Part shown: positions 42,872-50,988 of the stretch, one piece after another
How the letters are laid out: each line of letters begins with the position of its first letter
How positions within the stretch are numbered: the first letter of the stretch is position 1
From: Cellulomonas palmilytica
Lineage (GTDB): Bacteria; Actinomycetota; Actinomycetes; Actinomycetales; Cellulomonadaceae
DNA length: 64,000 nucleotides
Direction of reading: 5' to 3'
Assembly (NCBI RefSeq): GCF_021590045.1
Contig: NZ_CP062221.1
Span: forward strand, 2,728,001 to 2,792,000
The notes under the pieces: model-generated
The model's input: only the letters and a program-made list of their open reading frames with translations
Databases searched by the model: none
Told to the model about the DNA's origin: nothing
Made by a program: the position numbers and the translations under genes

Positions 42872-45800
42872 TCAGCCGGTCGTGCAGCCGACCGTCGTCG
42901 GCACGGACGGTGCGGCGCCCGAGCCGACCCAGCCGTAGGAGGCGGTGCCGCCCGGCGGCAGCGCCCCGTTCCACGGCGTGCTCGAGACGGTCAACGCCGT
43001 CCCGGACTGCGTGAACGTGCCGTTCCAGCCCTGCACCGCGGTCGGGTCGGACAGCGTGTGCGTGGTCCGCCACGACGCGATGGCGCCGTCGCGGGCCGTG
43101 ACCGTCACGGTCGCCTGGTAGCCCCCGGCCCACGCGTTGACCTGCGTCACCGCCGCCGTGCAGGAGCCGTCCGAGGGCGGCGCCGGCGACGACGAGGTCG
43201 GGCCCGGGTCGGGCGACGTCGTCGGGCCCGGGTCCGGGCTCGTGCCGCCGAACGTCACCCGCAGAGCGCCGTCCGCGCCGAACGACCACGCCAGGGCGCC
43301 GTCGTACGCGGAGCACGCCGAGGCGTTCGAGCCGGACCAGAACGCGTTGTCGCCGCGGTCCGTCCCGACGACCCGGTCCTTCGAGCCGGAGTCGCACGAG
43401 ACGTTGCCGCTGAACACCGACGAGCCGCCGTCGAAGTTGAAGTTGCGCTGCGCGTTCCCCACAGCCACGTTGCTCGTGATCGTCAGGGAGCCCGGGTTGC
43501 TGTTGAACGTGAACCCGTGCTTGCCGTTGTCGACCGCGTAGCTGTTGCGCACCACGTGGTCGACCTTGATGTCCTCACCGCCGAGCTTGAAGCCGTTGCG
43601 GTCGCCCGCACCGGCCTGGCTGCCGTCGGACAGCGTGCCGTTCTCGTACGCGAGCGAGCGCTCGATCGTCACCGGGCCGATCGCACCGGTGTCGGACTTC
43701 GTGTACAGGTCCCAGCCGTCGTCGATGTTGTGGTGCGACACAGTGTCCCGGAACACGTTGCCCGACCCGACCGTGAGCTTGGCCGCGAAGCCGTCGGCGT
43801 CCTCGCCGTCGGAGTCCACGTTGTCGTGCGACTCGCTGCTCACGACGAGGTTGTTCGCCGGCCAGTCGGAACGCGGCGTGTCGGACGCCGCCCTTGAGAT
43901 CTGCAGGCCCGTGTCGCGGTTGTGGCGCGTCACCACCCGCTCGACGACGTTGTTGCTGCCGCCGATCGAGATGCCGTTGTCGCCCGCGCGCTGCACGACG
44001 ATCCCGTACAGGTGCCAGTAGTCGGCGTTGAGCGACAGCCCGCGGTTGGTGGACAGCTCGCTCTGCGCGGAGAAGTCCAGCACGGGCGTCTCCCCCGGGT
44101 ACGCCGACAGGAGCGTGCGGTCGCCCGACTTCCCGTCCGCGGTGATGAGCACCGTCTCCGACAGGCGGTAGGTCCCGCCCCGCAGGAAGATCTCGCCGCC
44201 GGAGGCGGCCCTGCTCACGGCCGAGGCGAGGGTCGTCGGGGCGGACTCGGTCCCCGCGGCGCCCGCGCTGCCGTTCGGCGACACGTAGAGCGTGCCGGCG
44301 CTCGGCTGCGGCCCACCCGTGGGCTCCGGGTCGGACGTCGGGTCGCTGGTGGGCTCCGGGTCGGGCGTCGTGACGGTGCCCGCGTACGTCTCGAGCTCGG
44401 CGATCTGCGGCACGCCGTTCGAGCCGGTGACCTGCAGGCTGACCTTCTTCAGGCTCGTCGTCGGGAACGTGAGCACACCCGCGCCGCTGCCGGACGTCAG
44501 CACGCCGCCGGTGTCCGCGTTCACGAGGCTCCACGACCCCAGCCGCCCGGTCGCGCCCGACGCCTCCACGACGACGACCGACGAGATCGTCGTCGCCGAC
44601 GACCACTTGACCGAGACCGTGCCGGTCGAGCCGCTCGGCGACCAGTACGTCGACCGGTTGCCGTCGACGACGTTGCCGTAGCTCGTGCCGCTGGCCTTGC
44701 TCGAGCCGTCAGCGCCGGCGCCGATGCTGAGGTTCTGACCACCGGGGGTCGGGTTCGACGTCGGGTTCGAGGTCGGGTCACCGGTCGGCTCCGACGTCGG
44801 GCCGCCGGTGGGGTCGGTCGTCGGGTCCGGGGTCTGCGGCGAGCAGCTCCCGTCGGAGACCTTCAGCCCCGTGTTCGCGCCCGCGGTCGCGGCGACGAGG
44901 GCGGGCACGCACGTCGCGGCGTCGAGCGTGTACGCGTACGGGATGGACACGCTCGTCGTCGAGCGCACGTCGGGTCCCGCGGGGTTGTTGTCCGTGCCGC
45001 GCGACGACCACGTCACGTTGTCGAAGATGTTCCCCGCGACCTGCCACGTGCCGGCCTCGTCGGTGTAGAACGTGCCGAGCGGGTCCTTGGAGTCCTCAAA
45101 GTAGTTGTTCTCGACCTTCGCCTGCGCGCCCGCACGGGAGTTGATCCCGGACTTGCCGAGCCCGACGTAGTGGTTGTCGTACATGTGCGCCACGCCGCCG
45201 CGCAGCAGCGGCGTGCGGGACTCGATGTTCGAGTACAGGTTGTGGTGGAACGTGATGAACGAGTTCGCCCGGTCGCTCTCGCTCGACCCGATGAGCCCGC
45301 CGCGACCCGAGTTGCGCAGGATGCTGTACGACAGCGTCACGTACTTGACGTCGTCCTTCATGTCGAACAGGCCGTCGTAGCCCTCGTCCTCACCGCCGGA
45401 CGCCTCGAGCGTCACGTGGTCGACCCACACGTTGCGGACGGTCGACTCCATGCCGATCGCGTCTCCGCCGTTGGAGGTCGGCGAGCCGGACTTCTTGACG
45501 TTCTTGACGGTCACGTCGCGGATCACGATGTTGCTCGAGTCGCGGATGTGGATGCCGATCTGGTCGAACGTCGCGCCGCCGACACCGACGATCGTGACGT
45601 TGCTGATGCCCTTGAGCTCGATCACCCCGGAAGCGGTGTTGCAGCTCGAGCCGGAGACCTTGGCCGTGTTGCCCACCGTGATCGTGCCCGACACCTGGAT
45701 GGTGATCGGCGTGCTGGAGCTCGCGCGGCTGCACAGTGCCGCGTGGATGGCGGTGCCCGTGCCGGCGGTGACGGTCTGTCCGCCCGCGCCACCCGTGGTC

Positions 45801-45940
45801 CCTCCGTTCAGGCTCGCGAAGCCTGTCGCCTGTCCCGTCGCCGCTTGGGCGCCGGTCGACACTGCTGCGAGCCCGAGCGTCGCGGTCAGGGCCACGGTGG
45901 CCCCGAGCCCGACGAGTCGCGCTGCGACTGGTCGTCTCAT
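42872..45940 (-). CDS. Secreted double-headed pectate lyase (PL1 + PL9) with CBM2
   Basis: 1022 residues. A signal peptide (RLVGLGATVALTATLGLAAV, then AQA cleavage) precedes a PL1 beta-helix (VWVDHVTL, TFHHNLYSNIESRTPLLRGG). A Pro/Thr/Asp linker (PTTDPTGGPTSEPTGDPTSN) leads to a discoidin-like sugar-binding domain (VVDGNRSTYWSPSGSTG). A second linker leads to a PL9-type helix (SDGEDADGFAAKLTVGSGN, HHNIDDGWDLYTKSDTGAIG), then a C-terminal CBM2 (WNGTFTQSGTALTVSSTPWN). Two different lyase folds plus a cellulose binder act on pectin in plant cell walls outside the cell. ATG 45940 follows AGGTGAGG. Confidence 0.88.
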   Translation of the reverse strand: MRRPVAARLVGLGATVALTATLGLAAVSTGAQAATGQATGFASLNGGTTGGAGGQTVTAGTGTAIHAALCSRASSSTPITIQVSGTITVGNTAKVSGSSCNTASGVIELKGISNVTIVGVGGATFDQIGIHIRDSSNIVIRDVTVKNVKKSGSPTSNGGDAIGMESTVRNVWVDHVTLEASGGEDEGYDGLFDMKDDVKYVTLSYSILRNSGRGGLIGSSESDRANSFITFHHNLYSNIESRTPLLRGGVAHMYDNHYVGLGKSGINSRAGAQAKVENNYFEDSKDPLGTFYTDEAGTWQVAGNIFDNVTWSSRGTDNNPAGPDVRSTTSVSIPYAYTLDAATCVPALVAATAGANTGLKVSDGSCSPQTPDPTTDPTGGPTSEPTGDPTSNPTSNPTPGGQNLSIGAGADGSSKASGTSYGNVVDGNRSTYWSPSGSTGTVSVKWSSATTISSVVVVEASGATGRLGSWSLVNADTGGVLTSGSGAGVLTFPTTSLKKVSLQVTGSNGVPQIAELETYAGTVTTPDPEPTSDPTSDPEPTGGPQPSAGTLYVSPNGSAGAAGTESAPTTLASAVSRAASGGEIFLRGGTYRLSETVLITADGKSGDRTLLSAYPGETPVLDFSAQSELSTNRGLSLNADYWHLYGIVVQRAGDNGISIGGSNNVVERVVTRHNRDTGLQISRAASDTPRSDWPANNLVVSSESHDNVDSDGEDADGFAAKLTVGSGNVFRDTVSHHNIDDGWDLYTKSDTGAIGPVTIERSLAYENGTLSDGSQAGAGDRNGFKLGGEDIKVDHVVRNSYAVDNGKHGFTFNSNPGSLTITSNVAVGNAQRNFNFDGGSSVFSGNVSCDSGSKDRVVGTDRGDNAFWSGSNASACSAYDGALAWSFGADGALRVTFGGTSPDPGPTTSPDPGPTSSSPAPPSDGSCTAAVTQVNAWAGGYQATVTVTARDGAIASWRTTHTLSDPTAVQGWNGTFTQSGTALTVSSTPWNGALPPGGTASYGWVGSGAAPSVPTTVGCTTG

Positions 45941-45971
45941 CACATGCCTCACCTTCGATGGTCGGGCCACC

Positions 45972-46001
45972 ACCGTAGGATTGCGCTTTCCCGACGAACA
46001 A
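45972..46001 (-). promoter_or_regulatory. Pectate lyase promoter with operator-like spacer
   Basis: On the minus strand TTGTTC (46001-45996), 18 bp and TACGGT (45977-45972) form a good promoter about 32 bp upstream of the start. The spacer contains GGAAAGCGCAATCC, an imperfect palindrome around a central CG, as expected for a LacI-type carbon-source regulator. The operator is speculative. Confidence 0.5.
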
Positions 46002-46045
46002 GGGGCGCGGACGCGGCAACGCGCGGCAAATCGATTCGGCGTCGG

Positions 46046-47122
46046 TCAGGCGGTGGCGCGAGCGCCGGCGGCGGCCAGCGCGCCGAGCCGGGACAGCGCG
46101 CGGTAGTACTTCTTGCGGTACCCGCCGCGCAGCATCTCGTCGGTGAACAGGCCCTGCGTCCCGCCGCCGCCGAGCAGCACGGGCACGTCGCGGTCGTACA
46201 GCCGGTCCACCAGCACGACCAGCCGCAGCGCCACCTCCTGGCGCGTCACCGGCCCCACGCCCGTCAGCCCGACGACCTCCGTGCCGTCCAGGAGCGCGCC
46301 GTACTTGGAGGGATGCACGGTCGCGAGGTGCGCGAGCAGCGCCGAGAAGTCGTCGAGCGTCGCGCCAGGACGACCCGTCACGGCCTCGCGCACCGCGTCG
46401 TCGGCCAGCGCGTCGCCGTGCTCGACCGACCGGTGGCGGTAGTCCTCGCCGTCGATGCGCAGCACGTCGAACCGCGCGGCGAGCGCCTGGATCTCGCGCA
46501 GGAAGTCCTCCGCGGCGAACCGGCCCTCCCCGAGCGACTCGGGCAGCGTGTTCGACGTCGCCGCGAGCGCGACCCCGTGGTCCGCGAGCTCGCGCAGCAG
46601 GCGCGACATGAGGACGGTGTCGCCGGGGTCGTCGAGCTCGAACTCGTCGATGCACACCAGGCGGTAGGCGGACAGCGCCGCGACGGTCTGCCGGAAGCCG
46701 AGCGCTCCGACGAGGTTGGTGTACTCGACGAACGTGCCGAACGCGGCCCGCCCGCCCGCGCCGGTCACGGCGTGCGCGAGCGCCGCGAGCAGGTGCGTCT
46801 TGCCGACTCCGAACCCGCCGTCGAGGTAGACCGCCTCAGGCTGCGCGCGCCGGCGGCGCCACCACGACGAGCCGGACGACCCGACGACCCGCTCGGTCGC
46901 GCGGCGCAGGCGCTCGACCGCCGCGGCCTGGCTCGGGTGCGCGGGGTCCGGCACGTAGGACTCGAACGACGCGCCGGCGAAGTGCGGGGGCGGGACGAGC
47001 TCGGCGACGAGCCGGTCGGGCGCGACCGTGGGCACGGTCGCGCCGAGCGACCGCACGGCCGCGGCGCGGCCGTGCGTCGGGTCCGGCTGGAGGTCCGTCA
47101 CGGTGGTCCAGGGTACGTCCAC
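46046..47122 (-). CDS. zapE: Cell division ATPase ZapE / AFG1 family
   Basis: 358 residues of the AFG1-like AAA ATPase family. Walker A is GGFGVGKTHLL (~95), Walker B is RLVCIDEFELDD (~142), a sensor is ALAATSNTLPESLGEGRF, and the C-terminal family motif is DRLYDRDVPVLL. E. coli ZapE acts at the constricting Z-ring; the role in actinobacteria is less defined. GTG 47122 has GGAAGGG at good spacing. An ATG at 47155 would add 11 residues. It is divergent from the sulfur operon. Confidence 0.85.
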   Translation of the reverse strand: MDVPWTTVTDLQPDPTHGRAAAVRSLGATVPTVAPDRLVAELVPPPHFAGASFESYVPDPAHPSQAAAVERLRRATERVVGSSGSSWWRRRRAQPEAVYLDGGFGVGKTHLLAALAHAVTGAGGRAAFGTFVEYTNLVGALGFRQTVAALSAYRLVCIDEFELDDPGDTVLMSRLLRELADHGVALAATSNTLPESLGEGRFAAEDFLREIQALAARFDVLRIDGEDYRHRSVEHGDALADDAVREAVTGRPGATLDDFSALLAHLATVHPSKYGALLDGTEVVGLTGVGPVTRQEVALRLVVLVDRLYDRDVPVLLGGGGTQGLFTDEMLRGGYRKKYYRALSRLGALAAAGARATA

Positions 47123-47216
47123 CTCGTGACCCTTCCGGCGTCCGCATCGTGTCATGTGCGTCTCATCATCCGGTCTGGGACTCCCCGATCGGGCGACAGC
47201 GTGTGAACCTCGACGC

Positions 47217-47318
47217 GTGATCGAGTCCGGGTTCGTGCGGTGCTGTCGGCCTTGTGCCGAGTCGGCTGCGCGTGCCCGCACGTCCATGTGCATGTGCTGC
47301 TGTCTGCGGAGCAACTGA
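47217..47318 (+). CDS. Cysteine-rich leader peptide of sulfate-assimilation operon
   Basis: A 33-codon ORF starting at GTG 47217 and stopping at TGA 47316. It encodes MIESGFVRCCRPCAES, a short Ala/Arg stretch, then TSMCMCCCLRSN. Seven of 33 residues are Cys, four of them in five consecutive codons (CMCCC, residues 25-29) just before the stop. No Shine-Dalgarno is visible. GAACCT six bases upstream fits a weak TAnnnT, so it may be leaderless. Poly-Cys leaderless ORFs are established cysteine-responsive attenuators of sulfur genes in mycobacteria. Its position 115 bp ahead of sulfite reductase, with hairpins between, matches that mechanism. Confidence 0.8.
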   Translation: MIESGFVRCCRPCAESAARARTSMCMCCCLRSN

Positions 47319-47337
47319 CCCCGCCCCGTCCCCCACC

Positions 47338-47387
47338 CTGGGCGCGCGGTCTGTGCCCAGAGGGATGAACCCGGCTCCAGGCCGGGT
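47338..47387 (+). promoter_or_regulatory. Hairpin pair between Cys leader and sulfite reductase (putative attenuator)
   Basis: Stem 1 pairs CTGGGC (47338-47343) with GCCCAG (47355-47360). Stem 2 pairs ACCCGGC (47369-47375) with GCCGGGT (47381-47387) around a 5-nt loop. They lie 20-70 nt after the leader stop and upstream of the GGAGG of the reductase gene. Stalling on the Cys codons could change pairing here or block Rho entry; which one applies cannot be read from sequence. Confidence 0.55.
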
Positions 47388-47433
47388 CCTGAGCGCAGCC
47401 GAACGCCCGTGAACGTCCTGGAGGTAGCGCCTC

Positions 47434-49095
47434 ATGGCGCAGACCCGGATCGCGCCACCCGCCGCCAAGCCCGAGGGCCAGTGGGCCTTCGACCCCGAGC
47501 GGACGCCGCTCAACGGCAACGAGGAGATGAAGCAGGCCGACGACGGCCTGTCCGTCCGGCACCGCATCGAGACGATCTACGCCCACGAGGGCTTCGCCTC
47601 GATCCCCGGTGACGACCTGCGCGGTCGCATGCGCTGGTGGGGCCTGTACACGCAGCGCCGCCCCGGCATCGACGGCGGCAAGACCGCCACGCTCGAGCCC
47701 GAGCAGCTCGAGGACGAGTACTTCATGCTCCGCGTGCGCTGCGACGGCGGCCGGCTGTCGCTCGCTCAGCTGCGCACTGTCGCGGGCGTCTCGCGCGAGT
47801 TCGGCCGCGGCACCGCCGACATCACCGACCGGCAGAACATCCAGCTGCACTGGATCCGCATCGAGGACGTGCCCGAGATCTGGCGCCGCCTCGAGTCGGT
47901 CGGCCTCACGACGCAGGAGGCGTGCGGCGACGTCCCGCGCGTCATCATCGGCTCGCCCGTCGCGGGCGTCGCGGCAGACGAGATCATCGACGGCACGCCC
48001 GCGATCGAGGAGATCCACCGCCGCTACATCGGCGACCCGGCGTTCTCGAACCTGCCGCGCAAGTGGAAGACCGCGGTCAGCGGCTCGCCCCACCAGGACG
48101 TCGCGCACGAGATCAACGACGTCGCGTTCGTCGGCGTGGTCCACCCCGAGCTCGGCCCCGGGTTCGACCTGTGGGTCGGCGGTGCGCTGTCTACCAACCC
48201 CATGCTCGGCAAGCGCCTCGGCGCGTTCGTCACGCTCGAGCAGATCCCCGAGGTGTGGGTCGGGGTCACGTCGATCTTCCGCGACTACGGGTACCGCCGG
48301 CTGCGCACGCGCGCCCGCCTGAAGTTCCTGCTCGCCGACTGGGGGCCGGAGCTGTTCCGCCGCGTGCTCGAGGAGGAGTACCTCGGGTACGCGCTGCCGG
48401 ACGGCCCCGAGCCGCCGCCCCCGCCGACGGGCCGCCGCGACCACGTGGGCGTGCACCCGCAGAAGGACGGCCGCTTCTACATCGGCGCCGCCCCGGCCGT
48501 CGGCCGGATCTCGGGCGAGGTCCTCGACGCCGTGGCCGACCTCGTCGAGCTCGCGGGCTCCGACCGCGTGCAGCTCACCACCGAGCAGAAGCTCGTCGTC
48601 ATCGACGTGCCGGGCGACAAGGTCGACACGGTCGTGGACGGCCTCGAGGCGCTCGGCCTGCAGGTGCGCAACGCCTCGACGTTCCGGCGCGGCACGCTCG
48701 CGTGCACGGGCATCGAGTTCTGCAAGCTCGCGATCGTCGAGACCAAGGCCCGGGCGACCGACCTGATCGGCGAGCTCGAGCGCCGCCTGCCGACGTTCGA
48801 CCAACCCATCACGATCAACGTCAACGGCTGCCCCAACTCGTGCGCCCGCATCCAGACCGCCGACATCGGCCTCAAGGGCGCGCTCGCGCAGGGCGAGGAG
48901 GGCTACCAGGTCCACCTCGGCGGCGGGCTCGGCCTCACCAGCGGGCTCGGCAAGACGCTGCGCGGCCTGCGCGTGCCGTCCTCCGAGCTGCCGGACTACA
49001 TCGAGCGCGTCACGCGCCGGTACGACGAGCAGCGCCTCGAGGGCGAGCTGTTCGCCGAGTGGGTGCAGCGCGCGGCGGAGGAGGACCTGCGATGA
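47434..49095 (+). CDS. sirA: Ferredoxin-dependent sulfite reductase (SirA/NirA family)
   Basis: 553 residues. This siroheme/4Fe-4S enzyme reduces sulfite to sulfide. The siroheme-cluster Cys pairs are TGIEFCKL and NGCPNSCARIQ, plus an upstream LACTG (~420-470). DEYFMLRVRCDGG near residue 95 and TDRQNIQLHWI are typical of actinobacterial SirA/NirA. The setting with cysH, cysD, cysN and cysG favours sulfite over nitrite. ATG 47434 follows GGAGG. The stop overlaps the next gene as ATGA. Confidence 0.92.
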   Translation: MAQTRIAPPAAKPEGQWAFDPERTPLNGNEEMKQADDGLSVRHRIETIYAHEGFASIPGDDLRGRMRWWGLYTQRRPGIDGGKTATLEPEQLEDEYFMLRVRCDGGRLSLAQLRTVAGVSREFGRGTADITDRQNIQLHWIRIEDVPEIWRRLESVGLTTQEACGDVPRVIIGSPVAGVAADEIIDGTPAIEEIHRRYIGDPAFSNLPRKWKTAVSGSPHQDVAHEINDVAFVGVVHPELGPGFDLWVGGALSTNPMLGKRLGAFVTLEQIPEVWVGVTSIFRDYGYRRLRTRARLKFLLADWGPELFRRVLEEEYLGYALPDGPEPPPPPTGRRDHVGVHPQKDGRFYIGAAPAVGRISGEVLDAVADLVELAGSDRVQLTTEQKLVVIDVPGDKVDTVVDGLEALGLQVRNASTFRRGTLACTGIEFCKLAIVETKARATDLIGELERRLPTFDQPITINVNGCPNSCARIQTADIGLKGALAQGEEGYQVHLGGGLGLTSGLGKTLRGLRVPSSELPDYIERVTRRYDEQRLEGELFAEWVQRAAEEDLR

Positions 49096-49301
49096 GCGGC
49101 TCCGGCGAGGGACGCGCCGTCCCGTACTACTGCCCGTTCTGCGCGAGCGAGGACCTGTGGCCCGCGGGCGAGACCCACGGCCAGTGGGAGTGCCGCTCGT
49201 GCGCCCGCACGTTCGCGGTGCGGTTCGTCTCGGTCGCGAGCCCCGGCGAACGCTCGCTCCGTCCCGCGATCGAGACGGCGGCCGCAGGGGGTGCGCGATG
49301 A
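49092..49301 (+). CDS. Small zinc-ribbon-like protein in the sulfur operon
   Basis: 69 residues with two Cys-x-x-Cys knuckles (YYCPFCASEDLW, residues ~13-24, and WECRSCARTFAVRF, ~32-45), a rubredoxin/zinc-ribbon spacing that binds one metal ion. It lies between sirA and cysH with ATGA overlaps on both sides, so it is made together with them. Similar mini-genes are seen in this position in other actinobacteria. It may be a metal-binding partner or redox accessory of the reductases, but no function is demonstrated to my knowledge. Confidence 0.78.
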   Translation: MSGSGEGRAVPYYCPFCASEDLWPAGETHGQWECRSCARTFAVRFVSVASPGERSLRPAIETAAAGGAR

Positions 49302-50017
49302 GCACCGAGACCCCGACCGCCGCGGACCTGTCGCCCGACGAGCTGCGCGAGCTCGCCACGCGCGGGGGAGTCGAGCTCGAGGACGCGCACCCCGAGGAGA
49401 TCCTCGCGTGGGCCGCCCGCACGTTCGGCCGCGACCTCGTCGTCGCCTCCTCGATGGGCGACGAGATCCTCGTGCACATGGCCGCGCAGGCCGTGCCCGG
49501 GATCGACGTGATCTTCCTCGACACCGGCTACCACTTCGCGGAGACGATCGGCACGCGCGACTACTACGCCGACTTCACCGACATCCGGCTGCGCACGGTC
49601 CTGCCGCTGCGCACGGTCGCCGAGCAGGACGCCGAGCACGGCCCGCGCCTGCACGACCGGGACCCGAACCTGTGCTGCGCGCTGCGCAAGGTCGAGCCGC
49701 TCGAGCGCGGCCTCGCGCCGTACCGGGCGTGGGTCACCGGCATGCGCCGCGAGGACGCCCCGACCCGCACCGACATCACGGTCGTCGGCTGGGACCACAA
49801 GCGCGACAAGGTGAAGATCAACCCCCTCGCCGCCTGGACCCAGGCCCAGGTCGACGAGTACGTCGAGACCCACGGCGTCGTGCTCAACCCCCTGAGACAG
49901 TCCGGGTACGCCTCCATCGGGTGCGCCCCCTGCACGCGCGCCGTCGCCCCGGGTGAGGACCCGCGGGCGGGGCGCTGGTCCGGTACCTCCAAGACGGAAT
50001 GCGGTCTGCACACATGA
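49298..50017 (+). CDS. cysH: Adenylyl-sulfate (APS) reductase, 4Fe-4S type
   Basis: 239 residues. It has the adenylyl-binding loop VVASSMGDE (about residue 49), LDTGYHFAET, two Cys pairs binding a 4Fe-4S cluster (NLCCALRK ~127 and GCAPCTR ~208), and the C-terminal catalytic KTECGLH. The cluster indicates use of APS rather than PAPS, consistent with the absence of cysC in the operon. It reduces activated sulfate to sulfite for SirA. ATGA overlaps tie it to both neighbours. Confidence 0.93.
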   Translation: MSTETPTAADLSPDELRELATRGGVELEDAHPEEILAWAARTFGRDLVVASSMGDEILVHMAAQAVPGIDVIFLDTGYHFAETIGTRDYYADFTDIRLRTVLPLRTVAEQDAEHGPRLHDRDPNLCCALRKVEPLERGLAPYRAWVTGMRREDAPTRTDITVVGWDHKRDKVKINPLAAWTQAQVDEYVETHGVVLNPLRQSGYASIGCAPCTRAVAPGEDPRAGRWSGTSKTECGLHT

Positions 50018-50988
50018 CGACGACCCTCGGCTCCACGTCCCCCACGCCGGTGGCCTCCCCCCTGTCCCCCACGACAGCCCCCGCGACAGCCCCCACGCGG
50101 CTGACCCAGCTCGACGCGCTCGAGTCGGAGGCGGTCCACGTCATGCGCGAGGTCGCCGGCGAGTTCGAGCGACCCGTGCTGCTGTTCTCGGGCGGCAAGG
50201 ACTCGATCGTCATGCTGCACCTCGCGCGCAAGGCGTTCTGGCCCGCCTCGGTCCCGTTCGCGCTGCTGCACGTCGACACCGGGCACAACTTCCCCGAGGT
50301 CATCGACTACCGCGACGCCACCGTGGAGCGCCACGGGTTGCGCCTCGTGGTCGCGCACGTGCAGGACGCGATCGACGACGGTCGGGTCTCGGAGCGGCCC
50401 GACGGGTCCCGCAACCCGCTGCAGACCGTCCCGCTGCTCGACGCGATCACGAGCAACCGGTTCGACGCGGTGTTCGGCGGCGGGCGTCGCGACGAGGAGA
50501 AGGCGCGCGCCAAGGAGCGCGTGTTCTCGCTGCGCGACGAGTTCGGCCAGTGGGACCCGCGCCGCCAGCGCCCCGAGCTGTGGGACCTGTACAACGGTCG
50601 CCACAAGCCGGGCGAGCACGTGCGCGTGTTCCCGCTGTCGAACTGGACCGAGCTCGACGTGTGGCGCTACATCGAGCGCGAGGGCATCGAGCTGCCGTCG
50701 ATCTACTACGCGCACTCCCGCGAGGTGTTCGCGCGCGACGGCATGTGGCTCGCACCCGGCGAGTGGGGCGGGCCGCGGGCCGACGAGCGGCTCGAGACGC
50801 GTACCGTGCGGTACCGCACCGTGGGCGACATGAGCTGCACCGGTGCGGTGGACTCGACCGCGACGACCGTCGCGGACGTGATCGCCGAGGTCGCGGCGAG
50901 CCGGCTCACCGAGCGCGGCGCGACGCGGGCCGACGACCGCGCGTCCGAGGCCGCCATGGAGGACCGCAAGCGGGAGGGCTACTTCTGA
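50014..50988 (+). CDS. cysD: Sulfate adenylyltransferase subunit 2
   Basis: 324 residues. This is the PP-loop ATP sulfurylase small subunit with the SGGKDS motif (LLFSGGKDSIVMLHLA, ~55-70), HVDTGHNFPEV, GGGRRDEEKARAKER and the C-terminal MEDRKREGYF. It forms APS from ATP and sulfate with the GTPase CysN encoded next. The start is in an ATGA overlap with cysH. The Thr/Pro-rich N-terminus (~30 residues) is longer than usual. Confidence 0.94.
   Translation: MTTTLGSTSPTPVASPLSPTTAPATAPTRLTQLDALESEAVHVMREVAGEFERPVLLFSGGKDSIVMLHLARKAFWPASVPFALLHVDTGHNFPEVIDYRDATVERHGLRLVVAHVQDAIDDGRVSERPDGSRNPLQTVPLLDAITSNRFDAVFGGGRRDEEKARAKERVFSLRDEFGQWDPRRQRPELWDLYNGRHKPGEHVRVFPLSNWTELDVWRYIEREGIELPSIYYAHSREVFARDGMWLAPGEWGGPRADERLETRTVRYRTVGDMSCTGAVDSTATTVADVIAEVAASRLTERGATRADDRASEAAMEDRKREGYF

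Noticed and set aside
47319..47433. SAM or other riboswitch ahead of the sulfite reductase gene
   Set aside because: The region lacks the multi-helix core of known sulfur riboswitches. The two simple stems and the upstream Cys ORF explain it better as an attenuator.
47434..49095. Assignment of the siroheme reductase as nitrite reductase (NirA)
   Set aside because: The family is shared, but the operon contains only sulfate-assimilation genes and a Cys leader, so sulfite is the likely substrate.
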